Source: Paramacrobiotus richtersi
Lineage: Eukaryota > Tardigrada > Eutardigrada > Parachela > Macrobiotidae
Assembly (NCBI GenBank): GCA_034698045.1
Contig: JAQGAU010000391.1
Location: 1 to 29,266, forward strand
Length of the DNA: 29,266 nucleotides
Reading direction: 5' to 3'
Part shown: positions 1 to 10,188 of the stretch, in pieces
Position numbering within the stretch: position 1 is the stretch's first letter
Layout: the number at the start of each line of letters is the position of its first letter
Translations under genes and position numbers: made by a program
The notes under the pieces: model-generated
Seen by the model: only the letters and a program-made list of their open reading frames with translations
Database searches by the model: none
What the model was told of the DNA's origin: nothing

Positions 1-820
1 ATGTATGCAGCTGTGCTGTGTCAGTCCTCGAACAAATAAAATCTTAATATTCATTAAAGAAAAATAACTGTTATTTCATTTGTCAACGTGCAGATATTTG
101 GCAAAGACGGTCATTTCTTCCATTTTCTACCTGCAGGTTACTATCAGCCGGGTCAACAACTGTCTAGGAAAGGCTCGCACTTAATGTTAGTTGCGCTTCA
201 TGTCTAATTGTTTTACACGGCAATGACAGGAATATTTTAAGCAGCAGTCAAGGCCATTATTTGGGTTGCGGTTTATACTAAATTCTTGCTAAAGTTTGTC
301 ACAACAATGATAAGGGATCTTCGGAAAATTGAGCCTCTAAAAGCAACATTTCCCCATCTAACTGACATGTTTCAGGCCACAGCTAGCAGACGAAAGCCAA
401 CCCAGAATAGTTCGTATTTTTTGCGCTATCTGTAAGATAATAAAAAGTAGATCTGACTTCGGCGTATTAAAATCACAGTTTTTGCTAAGACAAGAAGTTT
501 CCGTTTAAGCTCAGAAAGAGCGAAGGTAAGTAAGGCTTGGGTTTCCGTATATGCAGAGGCGATTTTAGCTCCATGGGACTTTCAATAACTCTCGAACCGT
601 TCTTAATTCCTCTATTTTTTTGACTTCAGATTCGGACTCAGCGGATTTTTGAACATTTTTCGGCTGAAATGTTCGTGGAAATGCGAAACAAATTTCTGAC
701 GCGGCACGAGGGCGTCTCCAGGGGGCAGACTGTAGCAACTCCTATACCGCTTATTTCTTTTGAATTAAAGATAAGAAACTTGTAAAAAACCTTACAAATC
801 GAAGATCTATTTTGGGCTCC
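1..820. other. no gene recognised
   Basis: I read all six frames and found no reading frame with recognisable domains, no splice-supported exon and no strong repeat. An AATAAA lies at 35-40, so the extreme left edge could be the 3' end of a plus-strand gene outside the window, but nothing else supports that. Confidence 0.4.
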
Positions 821-821
821 C

Positions 822-1115
822 CGTCACTTCGTTTCTCGACATTTGGTAGATCGACCTATGGTCGCACCCCAATTTGTCGAGCACCGTTTAGTCGATAAAA
901 ACATCTGGTCATAGAACATTTCGTCTAAGCCGACAGTTTTTTCCTACCGTCACATCGTTTCGCAACATTTTGTAGACCCACTGATGGTCGCTGCTAAACT
1001 CGCTGATGGCTACGTGGTCGACACTAACATCTGGTTGCAGTACGTTTCGGATAAGCCGACAGTCAGCTCTGCCTGTCATTTCGTTTATTTCACTTTCGGT
1101 CGGCCGACAGGCCAT
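822..1115. repeat. ~125-bp tandem repeat, 2.3 copies, at the left end of the MULE element
   Basis: Two units begin near 822 and 947 and a partial third near 1,074. Each starts with CGTCA.TTCGTTT, passes through a GGTCG-rich middle and ACATCTGGT, and ends with TTTCG..TAAGCCGACAG. The motif reads in inverted orientation at 3,965-4,020 on the other side of the transposase gene (GGCTTAATCGACGAAACGT). Long subterminal repeats of this kind are known for MULE elements. The similarity is imperfect, so I take this as the decayed left terminus rather than a sharp TIR. Confidence 0.5.
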
Positions 1116-1352
1116 CGTTAGAACTTCTGACAAAATCTGCCTAATATTCTAGACAGTTCAAACCGTTTCCGGTAACACAGAACGAAAAAAATGACAACAA
1201 AGTAACCCTGCAGCATTGACCGCAGTATATGACAGCGACTCCGTTTCCGCTGTAGCTTACAAAATAACAGGAAAGCAAAACCAAGAAGTCTTCTCCAAAA
1301 ACAGCACGAATAAAGCAAAATAATTCACATCCACAAGGACCGAAAGGCTGAA

Positions 1353-3049
1353 TTAGATTCTAATTTCGATGGACACCGCAATATTACGCATATATTTCAG
1401 TACTTCCTCGCGCTTGTATCCTTGTCGCACTTTCAGCATTTGGTCTGTTACCCGCACGTACTTCTTCTTCGGTGGTGGTAAAGTCTCACCTGACTCCAGC
1501 TTAGCCACTACTGTCTCGGTATGGCTCTGCTCTTTACACAGATTGCCAAAGAACGCATAGACGGTCTGATGGCTGCATCCTACGGTCCGAGTGAATGCAT
1601 TGTGCCATGCTTCCGCCTCATTAGTTGTCCGTTGCAGTCCACTTTCTAGACGATCTGCACAAGACCAAAACTCGGGGCCGCATAGCGCGTTCTTCCTGCT
1701 CACGCCGTCTGTAGACCGCTCCTTAATATACGTTTTCTCAAAATACAGCAAGAATTCGGCGTCGAGCGTCAGTCCTGGCATTGCTAAAATCCAACAGGTG
1801 TTGCACAGACGGATACTACGAGATGGAAACCAATATAAGTTCAGTACTCACCGATGAACTGTTCCCAAGCAAAGATTACGTCTGGCAGTGGGACAAAAGT
1901 TAACGACATCATCATTCGACAGTGTTCGTTGAAGATCAGGCTAGTGGCGTAGTCTGTTGCCAAACCCAGGCTCTGGAGTTTTCGATACACACTTTGTCCA
2001 AAGTGGAAAAAACACCCTGAAAACACAACTCAGTATTTAGCAAGCCGTAGTTGAGTAATTTTCAGCTACCTAGTCATCGCATTTTAGCGTAGCATGTGCT
2101 CGCTTAGTCGGCCGACACGTACTCTGTCAAAGAGCCTGCAGATCTGCCCTATCTGAAGTAACAAATCATCATACCTTGCAGTCTGGCTGTTGGAAACACT
2201 CCTCTTACGGCAACGATGAACAAATCAGCAATGAACAAAATCAGCAATGAAATCAGCAATGAAATCAGCAATGAAATCAGCAATGAACATTTCTGGTTCG
2301 ATGGGTTTGTTCATGGGAAAACCACTCTCCAAGATCACGTTGTACAGGATCCTGAACAGAACTTCGTACGTATCCGCAGCTTTGTTCACCAGCAAAGCAA
2401 ACACCAGTGGAACAGCTTTCCGATCCACGATCCCATGTATTGTGTACAACTGGTAGAACAGTTGTGGCGTAACCTTGAAAGTCCCATCAGCCAGCCAGAC
2501 GGTAGACTTTTTGAGCAGACGAATGTTGTCATCAGTAGCGAACACCAGCATGCGGTTCTTGTCCGTCTTCCCAGTATCTTTCAGCAGAAACTTCTCACCC
2601 CTCAACGACATTTCTAAGTGTTCTGCTGACTCAATCTCGGCCAATGTTTCGGGCGCAGCCAGCGGAATACCGCCTTTGCGACGCTTCCGTTTCACCGCTC
2701 GTTGTATCGCCGTGTAAGATGGCAGCTTAACAGTCGCAGCAACAGGAACAGATCCGGTGACGTGCTGGTGAATTTGCCTCGGAGTTTCGACCGTTGTACT
2801 GGCGCGATCCAAGATGGCGGCTCTGGCCTTGGCGGCAAGAACGGTGGCAGGTTCGGCCGGATGCGAATGACCTTTAGTGAGAGTCACAACGCCTGTGCTG
2901 GGCGCATAATGGATTCTGCCACTGCAATCCCGATCGCGGCAGCGCCAGTGCTGAACTATGCCCTTATCCTTCTCCAGGGTATACATGTGGTTGTTGTACA
3001 CCAGAATTTGGCCAGTCCTTGTAGATGGTAGAAAGGAAACAGAATCCAT
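1353..3049 (-). pseudogene. MULE-family transposase with FLYWCH zinc finger, three exons, one frame break
   Basis: Transposase of a Mutator-like DNA element, which would cut and rejoin DNA in the nucleus. Exon 1 (3,049-2,175) starts at an ATG giving MDSVSFLPST. It holds a FLYWCH finger (motifs GQILVYNNHMYTL and WRCRDRDCSGRI, then GHSHP), a basic linker, and the start of the MULE core with WLADGTFKV (first catalytic Asp) and PEMFIADF (second Asp). Exon 2 (2,016-1,852) continues GCFFHFGQSVYRKLQ. Exon 3 (1,783-1,353) carries RTTNEAEAWHN, the region expected to hold the catalytic Glu, and ends in a stop. Junctions are clean: donors GTATGA and GTGAGT, acceptors TTTTCAG and TTTTAG, phases matching. 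The one defect I see is in exon 1 at about 2,222-2,290, where repeated ATTGCTGATTTC units include a 16-nt unit and leave the exon off by one base. Upstream of it and after it the protein follows the family (VAVRGVFPTARLQG). A GTG ten codons earlier is open but not needed. Confidence 0.85.
2222..2290. repeat. 12-bp tandem array inside the transposase exon
   Basis: Plus-strand units of AATCAGCAATGA repeat about five times, two of them extended to 16-18 nt by ACAA. On the coding (minus) strand they spell repeated IADF. They sit just after the second catalytic Asp of the transposase, so they look like slippage that expanded a native coding segment and shifted the frame. Confidence 0.85.
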
Positions 3050-3830
3050 CTTAATCAGCGGACGGAAACACTCAGGCACTTACGGAAGGCTTTTGGAATA
3101 AACTGCTTATAATATAACGGAAAATGTAGTGAAACTGCCAAGGCTTGACGATTCTCGTTGCACTGAACTCTCGTACTTTTTGTTCAGACCAAGGTTAACC
3201 GCTGACTGCAGTTCGAGTTGGTTGTACCTGCCCACTGCATGTTCATCAGCCAATGGTCCAGTGACCAGCAGAGTTCTGACTGGTCTCAACCGACATCCAC
3301 ATAAAACTGGGGGTGGCTTCATTTAGCGGGCTCTTTCGTTTTGGAAGTCACGCTCGAATCTACGAATAATCGCAACCCAACGGCAGCCTTTTGTTCGTCT
3401 TTGGTTGAACGCGTCATGATGTGTGTGTATGTATAGTTCAATCGCAGGCCAGATTGCGCACGGTAGCCATCTTGGTTAATCGCTTTATGCCAGTTTCTTA
3501 AGAATTTTGAAATATTTCTGTAGCTGTTCAGCTATAATCCCGTCTTAGTGGTACTGTGTGAAGTAGTTTTTTTTTTTTTTTGTTTTAGCTTTGAACAGTA
3601 ACTCCACTGTCGTAGTAGGTTTTAGCGCCAGCACTGTTTATCGCCTTGCATTTAATTAAAGAGTTCCTTTCGTGTACAGTTGCATGGTACTTAACATTTG
3701 CATGAAATGCGCAGTTTAACAGCGAAATTAATAATGGTATCTGTTTCAACGTCCAAATAAGTGATCTTAGCCGAGCTGCTAATTAGCAGAAGCAACCAGA
3801 ATAGATTCCAAACGGTATATAAACCATACA
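3050..3830. other. no gene recognised; 5' side of the MULE element
   Basis: Minus-strand reading frames exist around 3,107-3,322 but have no recognisable domain and no clear splice join to the transposase. A 14-nt T run lies at about 3,567. I see nothing else. Confidence 0.4.
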
Positions 3831-4050
3831 GAAGCCTACCAGGTGGCCTTGTCGACAAAATGACTTCAAACTAAACTAAACTAAAACTGAAGTGCTCTAA
3901 TACCAATTGGATAAGGCGACCAATGGGTAAAATATCCAAACGGAGGGCGACTGAATAGAAGGCTACCAGTTGGCTTAATCGACGAAACGTCGGTCGACTA
4001 CTTGGTTAAGGCGACTAAAGGGCACTGCTACTAATTGACGGTCGACGTAA

Positions 4051-4578
4051 CAAGAGCGTCTAAACGCCGGGTCACCCTATTTTGACCCCCTTGGGGGATA
4101 CGACACTGTAACCTGCGGAAGCGGCAATGTGCAGTTAGTCTTGGCCACGGTACCGTCGCATGTGATAGGGATAACTTTTTGTTTGAACTGATGTTTGTGA
4201 GTACTGCTTTTCAAACGCACCAAAGAGATTGCTAACAAATTAACAGAGATAGTGTACGGCACTACAGATATACTGTTTAGCGATTTCTGACGTACTATAT
4301 GTATGTAATGTTAAAGGTAAGAATAGTTCTTACATTTTCTCAGGCGGCAATTCGGGCGGATTCCAGTTAAGTTTACATAGCTTTTAAAGACCGTGAAAAT
4401 GTAGTGCCCTTTAAACTGAATGACTGGAAGGCTGCATCACTGAATAGAACTGGAGAAAACGGCAACGCCAAAACAACGTAGAATCGGAGCATCAACGGTT
4501 AGACAACAAAAATATCGGGATCAAGTTCTTGGAACAGAAAAAGTGTCCAGTTGTTGGCTCATGCCTTGTACTCAGTTG
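4051..4578. other. no gene recognised; 3' flank of the receptor gene
   Basis: The stretch between the transposon and the stop codon of the EGFR-like gene holds only short shadow frames. It probably includes the 3' UTR of the receptor on the minus strand. Confidence 0.4.
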
Positions 4579-5572
4579 CTAATGTTCGGTGGTTGTAGGA
4601 TAGCTCTTAGCTGTGGGCGATTCTCCCAGATCTAAGTACGTCGTTCCCTCAAAGCCATCTGTTGCAGCCAGATGTTCGTTGTTCACAGCCACAGGAATAT
4701 CTGTAGGTGGTGATTTTGATTTACGATGCAGTGTATCTACACGCCAATTCTAGTCAGCATCAACAAACAACATCGCAAAAAAATCCTTCGCTCAGTGCAA
4801 CTGGATCCGGTGTGTATCGTGGAACTGGCGGACCGTTGTCGGAAGGCTGCAAAAGGTCGAGGCTTTCATTATCTCAACATTTCTGTGATCACTGTACAGA
4901 TTCTCCGGCTTTGTGTGACAACAATCGTACCTCAGCGTTGAGCTGCTTGTTAAAAGCAACGTCCCGCGGATTGTAGTACTCCTCCGCCAACACAAGCTTC
5001 TCCGACCCCACATCTTCCACGTCACCGAACAGACGCTGCTGGTCGTCCGTCGTAAAGTCCGGTAGACGCAGGTACTCATCGCCGGGAATGACCAGATAAC
5101 GACCGGGGTCGCGGGTCATTTTGCCAAACTCTTCGGCTAGGTCTACAAAGGACGGCCGGCTCTCGGGATGGGAGCTCCAGCACCTCAACAACAGCATGTA
5201 TACGTCCAGGGTGGAGATCAAGGGCTGCGGCAGTCGTTCGCCGCTCTGCAGGATACTGTACAGGTCTCTGACGGGAACGTTCTCAAACGGCTTCTGTCCA
5301 TAACTCAATACTTCCCAGATTGTGACGCCAAAGGCCCACACATCGGTTTTGTGGCTGTACACGCCGCGCTCGATACATTCCGGAGCCAGCCATTTAATTG
5401 GCATCTGTGCAGTAACCTTGTCAGTTAGTTGACTATCTTGGCTTTCAACAGTTGTTTATTCATACCAGTCCACCGCTGGATTTGACAGAATCTTCGTGGC
5501 AGTCCAGGATGCGAGCCAGTCCAAAGTCGGTAACTTTCACCCCGTTGGGTCGCTCCACTAGTACATTGCGTG
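4579..5572 (-). CDS. Egfr: EGFR/ErbB-family receptor tyrosine kinase, last four exons only
   Basis: C-terminal part of an epidermal growth factor receptor-type kinase, a plasma-membrane receptor that phosphorylates tyrosines and recruits adaptors through its tail. Exon A (5,572-5,466) begins at ..RNVLVERP and holds [12 protein letters not shown] (DFG, Mg binding). Exon B (5,404-4,931) holds [11 protein letters not shown] (end of activation loop), SDVW-like [33 protein letters not shown] and the ErbB-specific [21 protein letters not shown], then acidic tail with [11 protein letters not shown]. Exon C (4,846-4,765) adds PRYTPDP, matching the RYS.DPT tail motif of ErbB receptors. Exon D (4,700-4,579) adds TTYLDLG, a likely phosphotyrosine site, and the stop. 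Introns are 61, 84 and 64 nt; donors GTATGA and GTACGA are good, GTTGAT after exon C is weak, so the C-D join is less sure. Exon A starts in phase 1 right after the HRDLAA position. The HRD loop, N-lobe, transmembrane and extracellular parts were not found in the window. Either they lie across a very long intron or this is a 3' partial copy. Confidence 0.85.
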
Positions 5573-7150
5573 CTTCGGTCCATAGTAGGCAAATAATTAA
5601 TGTGCGTGCTTCAACGTATTTGGCAAACAGGATCATTATCTGTAAGGCTGCCACGACTGCCACTTTCTGCCTGCAGGTGCATGCAAGATTCTTGTTATTA
5701 TCCGTCGAGTCACGGGTGAACAACCGCCCAGGAATCAATCGGAAATTAATTTTGCTCTGTATGTGATTCATCTGAACGGCAGCGAGAAGGTTACAAAGCA
5801 ATAAGTTGTTTCGTAAAAAGGTCAAAATTGATATAGGATTTGAGGTTAAAATTTTTGCTTATGATTTCTGACATAAGTGTTTAGGGAATCTTAGAAAATT
5901 CCTACGCGTATCCAAAAGCAGTGACTGCCTTATTCACGTGTATGACTGGTCAGCGTGAATTCGTATACTTTATGCAGCCCATCTTTGTTCAATATGTTTA
6001 TACGCTGCTCTCGACCCCCTGAAGTCCTCGCTTCTACGAATGCGCTGTATTCAATTTAGCGACTTCGGTGGCAAAAAACTCGGTTTCTTCACAAGTACGA
6101 AGTTTTACAGAATTTTATTCGAACTACACCAGCAGCAGAAAATCACCGTTATTTGAAATTGTTTCACATGTGAGCTTTGACAATTTCGAATGCAATGCTT
6201 TCGAACCGATGTTGCTTTCTTCATGATTCGTTTATAATCTCTCTATAGATTGATAAACTCTGCCCTAAAAATGCTCCACTGGATGCAGGGGACCTTTTCC
6301 CCGTACCAGGTTTTACCATAGAAACCTATAACGAGTTTAAAATAAATGTTTTGGCTCGAGAACTTTCGATGGTAAACGAAGACCGTTTTGGATTAGAAAG
6401 AAGCCCACACGTATGCTCGGTTGAATGATAAATTTATTAGCACCATACCTAGAAACATTTTGGGGGAGTTTCTTCAGCCGCGTTATTTTGTACAACCGAC
6501 AAAAAAAGTTACACATCCGTGCAGTTCAAACACGAACTTGCAAAGCCAGAAAAGAAGAAACTGAAATACCGTACGCCTGCTAGATAGAGGACAGAAAGTT
6601 GCACTAGGGAAGAACAGAAACAGATATGGCGAGAACTGATGGTTAGTCGTAGTGCAGTGTAGGTTGTAAACGACAGGGACAGCGAAAATAACTTTGGCCG
6701 TTGATAGCCGAACAACAGCACAAAAAAAAGTGCCGGATTTGAAAGCAGATTTCGAAAGAAAATCATGACTTCTGTCGACTCATATGGCTCTAGTTCGAAA
6801 AAAACGTCGACGGTCCAGGTCAGCTGGGGTGTGACCAACTCTGACTTAATGCTCATGCATTTATGATCTCATCTCTAATCTTTGGTACCAGCATGGCACT
6901 AGTACAGCTTTCAGCCAAATGTTTTCTATTTTGATACAAGACATGCGTCACATGTGTACACAAAATTGAGAGTGATGATTAATGGTCTAGTCGAAGATTG
7001 CCAGAGATAAGCCTGTACAGACACCCGGCTTATAACTTGCACACTGTTTACTGTTACCCACGTCGAAATTTCTGCATCATATGACGCCTACTGGAAGTCT
7101 GGAACCAGACTGCTGTTCTGTGGGACCTGATGCTGTTCGTGTCTTACTGC
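5573..7150. other. no exon recognised; upstream of the receptor fragment
   Basis: If the receptor gene is whole, this is the start of a long intron. I looked on the minus strand for an HRDLAA-ending exon and for kinase N-lobe motifs and found none. A hydrophobic minus-strand frame at 6,509-6,856 has no family features. Confidence 0.4.
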
Positions 7151-7289
7151 ACGCGCGAATCAGGGCCTGTTATCCGTCGCTTGTTTAAACGTAATTTACC
7201 ACTCAGTTGTATTTATACTTTTACAGTTCCAAAGAATTGTATGTCAACCTGAATTTTGGTAAATTATCGACCGTAACCGTGCTGTTATT

Positions 7290-9081
7290 ATGGGTGACAC
7301 CGGTGGTCGCAAATTAATCTTCGCAATCAGCTCTGTGGACCAGAAGGAAACTCAATCGTTATCGCTGCCTTCTTCTCTGCCGGAAGTATTTTCCAATTCT
7401 ACTGGTTTTAGTAACCCTCCAAATTTCAGTGCCTCATTTTGCAAACCCATTAAAACTGCCAAGGTGATCAGTCTGGTAAACCCCGACAGTTGCAAAGTGT
7501 TGCCTGTAGAGAGATATGAAGGGAAGACGAAGCCCGTTTTTATCCAGGCTGATATTCTGCTAGAGGATATCGCGGAAAATCGAGGTATTGTACTGCACTG
7601 AAGTAGTGCATGAGTAACGCACCCCCCGGTGGAATAATTTACAGTGGGTTCTGTGTTAAATTTTGGCTCCCCAAGACAACTTTCAAACTCAATAACTTTT
7701 TACGATCAATGAAAATGGAAAAAGCTGGTGTACAAATTTTCATCTTTCTATGCATTTTGTAACGTTTTAAAATGTCTTTTGATGCAAGATTAAATTTAAA
7801 CAGATTTTGGTTACCATTTATTCGCAGCAACCGAAATAACAATAACAGCCAGCGCTAGGCTCATTCTAGCTACAATTTTTGTTTAATAACGCAGAACAAT
7901 TCTCAGGGGTACCAAAAATGAAAATGGCCGTGGTTTGTGGATTTGTGGTCGAAAATCTGCTTTGGACTTCAGAAAGCACGTCTTGTACATGTGAATAACC
8001 GACGTTACCAGTTGCTCAGTCAATCAGTCTTATCTTTATTATTTCTGCAGGGGAGTCGACCAACGGTTCAGCCGAGTGTCGCTTGCTGGCACAGACCATC
8101 CGTGACCGCGGCTATGGCTCACCAAAAGATGATTGCGGACACATTATTGCGCAACAGTTTGGAGGAAAGATGGTCGATTATAACCTGTTCCCGCAAAACA
8201 TGCAAATCAACCGAGGCAGAGGTGTGTGGAGTCGCATTTGGAAGTTTGGAATCGAATTACTGATCCGAATCTGGCTTATCGTCATGGCTGCTAAAGATCC
8301 CATGGTTCGATTCCGCGTCTTTCTGATTTACCCGGCCGCAAGTGGCGTTAAACCGGACCGACCTCGCGGCCTACATTATCACATGGAGTTTTACCTAAGA
8401 GAACGGAAGGAGGAAAAAGAGACGGAGGAAGAACGGAGGCAGAATATTCAAGCCATGAAAATCTTCATCAAAGCTGCAATTGCCGCCGAAGTTCCAAACA
8501 GCTGTTTGGAGATCGACGGGGAGAAAACGAAGGCTGCAATGTCCAACTTTTGCAGCCATTTACGCCGGTTAAAAGACATGACAACGATTAAGGAGTTACG
8601 TGACACGTTGGACTTGTGCATTGTAGGGATCGAGCAGCCGCTCGAGGTACCGAAACCACCACCCTTATCGGCTAACAAACCCTTTTCGTGGTGGGATCTC
8701 GTGCCGGTCGTTGGATCAGTGAGGACGCTGGGTGATGCTGTAAGATGCGGCGAAACAGGTGATACCACGGGGGCGGCAATAAATACAGTTTTGGGAGTTG
8801 GTGGTCTGGCACTGGACATGCTAAGCCTGGGGACAGTTGGAGTGTTTACCAAACTGGCGGCCAAAGAAGCTTCAAAGACTGTTGTAAAGGAAGTGGTCAA
8901 GGAGGGAGCCAAGACGGCCGTTAAGAACGTTACCCTGAACGTTGTTTTCACGCGGGTGTTCGTCATCGCCGCGACGGAAGCGGCTAAAGAAGGCCTACAG
9001 GCTCTCGCGCAAACTGTGGTGGTTCAGGCTGCAAGGAGAGCTGTCAGCGCAATAGCGGAACAAATACCAAAGGATCAATGA
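7290..9081 (+). CDS. NUC-type DNA/RNA endonuclease fused to a glycine-rich hydrophobic domain, two exons
   Basis: Predicted 441-residue protein. Exon 1 is 7,290-7,584 (98 codons plus one base, ATGGGTGA start), intron 7,585-8,050 (GTATTG...TTTCTGCAG), exon 2 8,051-9,081. Residues 1-99 are an N-terminal region I do not recognise. Residues about 108-214 match the DNA/RNA non-specific endonuclease family (Endonuclea_NS_2 type): DDCGHIIAQQFGG with the general-base His129, then NLFPQNMQINRG with Asn143/Asn148/Asn152 for metal binding, and LHYHMEFYL as a late strand. Residues about 215-305 are charged helices. From about 310, WWDLVPVVGSVRTLGDA and the Gly/Ala-rich run to about 365 resemble the hydrophobic pre-toxin segments of bacterial polymorphic toxins, followed by amphipathic helices rich in K, V and A. 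No signal peptide is visible. All key nuclease residues are present, so it looks active. The spliceosomal intron shows it is a resident eukaryotic gene; bacterial origin is inference. Function could be defence, nucleic-acid turnover or genome clearance; the sequence does not decide. Confidence 0.8.
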
Positions 9082-9465
9082 TGACTAGGTATTTAGCTGA
9101 GGACTATGTACAAGCTCACCCTGCTTCAGAAAATCACAACGAAGGTTCTTTGTAATTCGCCTTGTCGTTCAGCATGCTCATCGACACGAAGATCTATCGC
9201 ACAAATCCCGCATATCTGTCCATTTTTTTGTCGATGCTAACAGTGTAGTCAAAGTTACAATTAGGTAACTCTCATATTTTTTAAATGTTGTTGTTAATTT
9301 CCGCAGTGATTGTGATGTGCTAAATGGAGGATATTGGCAATAATATTATATGTTCGGAGCAAATACAACTTCGTAGTATTATTGGTAATAACATGTACGT
9401 GTTTGGTTTTATACAAATGCTATTATTGCTGGCTTTCAGTTGTGTGGTTTGTCCAGCGTACGTAT
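9082..9465. other. duplicated 3' flank of the nuclease gene
   Basis: Non-coding sequence similar to 15,719-16,122 downstream of the second copy (for example GGACTATGTACA then GCACAAATC). It probably contains the 3' UTR. No canonical AATAAA was found close to the stop. Confidence 0.6.
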
Positions 9466-9830
9466 TTGTCTATTACTATTAATTTATCAGCCAAAAAAAC
9501 TGCGCCAGTTTAGCGTACAGCGCCGTACACGGCTTAAAAAGTGGATGTAACGGAGCTGGAAAAAAACATGTCTGCCTTCACTCGACGGATCTTACTGACT
9601 TAAAACGTTTGCCTCTACCGTTGATGGACTGTAAAAGTACCGCTTTATCGGGACAATGGGAGTTCAAAGAAACACGCACAAAAGGTGGACACAGATATAG
9701 CATTGCAACGAGAATATTCATGGTCAGTTTCCCTACTTCGTCTGTTGAATAATATGTACATACATCAATACTGTTATGCTGGTGCATGCCTGTCACTACC
9801 GTGTACTTCTGTAGAAAAACCATGTACAAA
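9450..9830. repeat. dispersed repeat, copy 1 (partner at 19,180-19,560)
   Basis: This continues the nuclease 3' flank and is similar to 19,180-19,560. Shared blocks include CGTA.TTGT.TATTAC.ATTAATTT, AACATGTCTG..TTCACT, GTTTGCCTCTACCGTTGATG against GTTGCCTTTACCGTGATG, and GGGACAATG against GAGACAATG. Identity is about 70 per cent by eye. No coding content is recognised. Confidence 0.65.
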
Positions 9831-10188
9831 GCGGAATTAACAAGTAAGTAAGTTGCGAACGTTTCCTGCCCGGTTGTTCAATGTTCATCCGACGGATAGT
9901 AACAAGAAGCTATCTGCATGCACCTGCTGGTAGAAAGGACTCTCGCATAACCAATGGCAAAGCATTTATGCAATACTTGTTTCCATTTTTCGGCCCGAAG
10001 TTACATTTGGCTCTGTTTCTCGATATAATTAGCCCCGGTTTCAGCATGATTATGAACATTAAAGTGGGGAATCGCGTTTGCACAAGATGACTTAAATCCG
10101 AACACAAAGTTACTAGTTCGTAACTAACCACATTTAATGGTGATCGTTCTTTTCTCTTTCTAACATTAATTACGTACCCTGGACAGCG
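9831..10188. other. no gene recognised
   Basis: Short overlapping frames on both strands (about 9,881-10,131) have no recognisable family. Nothing else is seen. Confidence 0.35.

Larger units (their letters stand above)
822..4050 (-). mobile_element. FLYWCH-MULE DNA transposon (probable extent)
   Basis: The element is defined by its transposase gene (1,353-3,049, minus strand) and by related repeat motifs in opposite orientation on both sides (822-1,115 and about 3,840-4,050). Exact termini and a target-site duplication could not be fixed by eye; MULEs normally make 8-10 bp duplications. The right end also contains a short run of AAACT units (about 3,868-3,887) and several copies of a GGCGACTAAAGGG-like motif. 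The interior between 3,050 and 3,830 has no gene. The boundaries are inference; the transposase is firm. Confidence 0.5.
7100..9465 (+). repeat. tandem segmental duplication, unit 1
   Basis: The segment from about 7,100 to 9,465 reappears, diverged, at about 13,680-16,122. Shared landmarks are CTGTGGGACCT.ATGC.GTTCGT upstream of the start codon, an exon 1 of equal length (295 nt), the C-terminal coding region, and a 3' flank containing GGACTATGTACA, CATCGACAC and TGTACGTGTTT. The duplication therefore carried promoter, gene and 3' end together. Confidence 0.8.

Noticed and set aside
909-1133. Minus-strand frame of 74 codons with an internally repeated peptide
   Set aside because: It is the translation of the ~125-bp tandem repeat at the transposon end, not a gene.
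5700-5825. A minus-strand TRDST stretch that faintly recalls the kinase HRDLA loop just upstream of receptor exon A
   Set aside because: The catalytic His is absent, no donor follows, and the surrounding residues do not match the ErbB C-lobe, so I treat it as chance.
6509-6856. Hydrophobic 115-codon minus-strand frame
   Set aside because: It is rich in Phe, Leu and Ser from AT-rich sequence, with no family motif, splice support or poly(A) signal.
8303-8320. GGTTCGATTCC, identical to a tRNA B box
   Set aside because: It lies inside the nuclease exon, has no A box or acceptor stem at the right distance, and is explained by the coding sequence MVRFRVF.
8448-8966. 172-codon open frame on the minus strand
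   Set aside because: It is a shadow of the nuclease gene's coding exon; the plus-strand frame has the domain signature and splice site.
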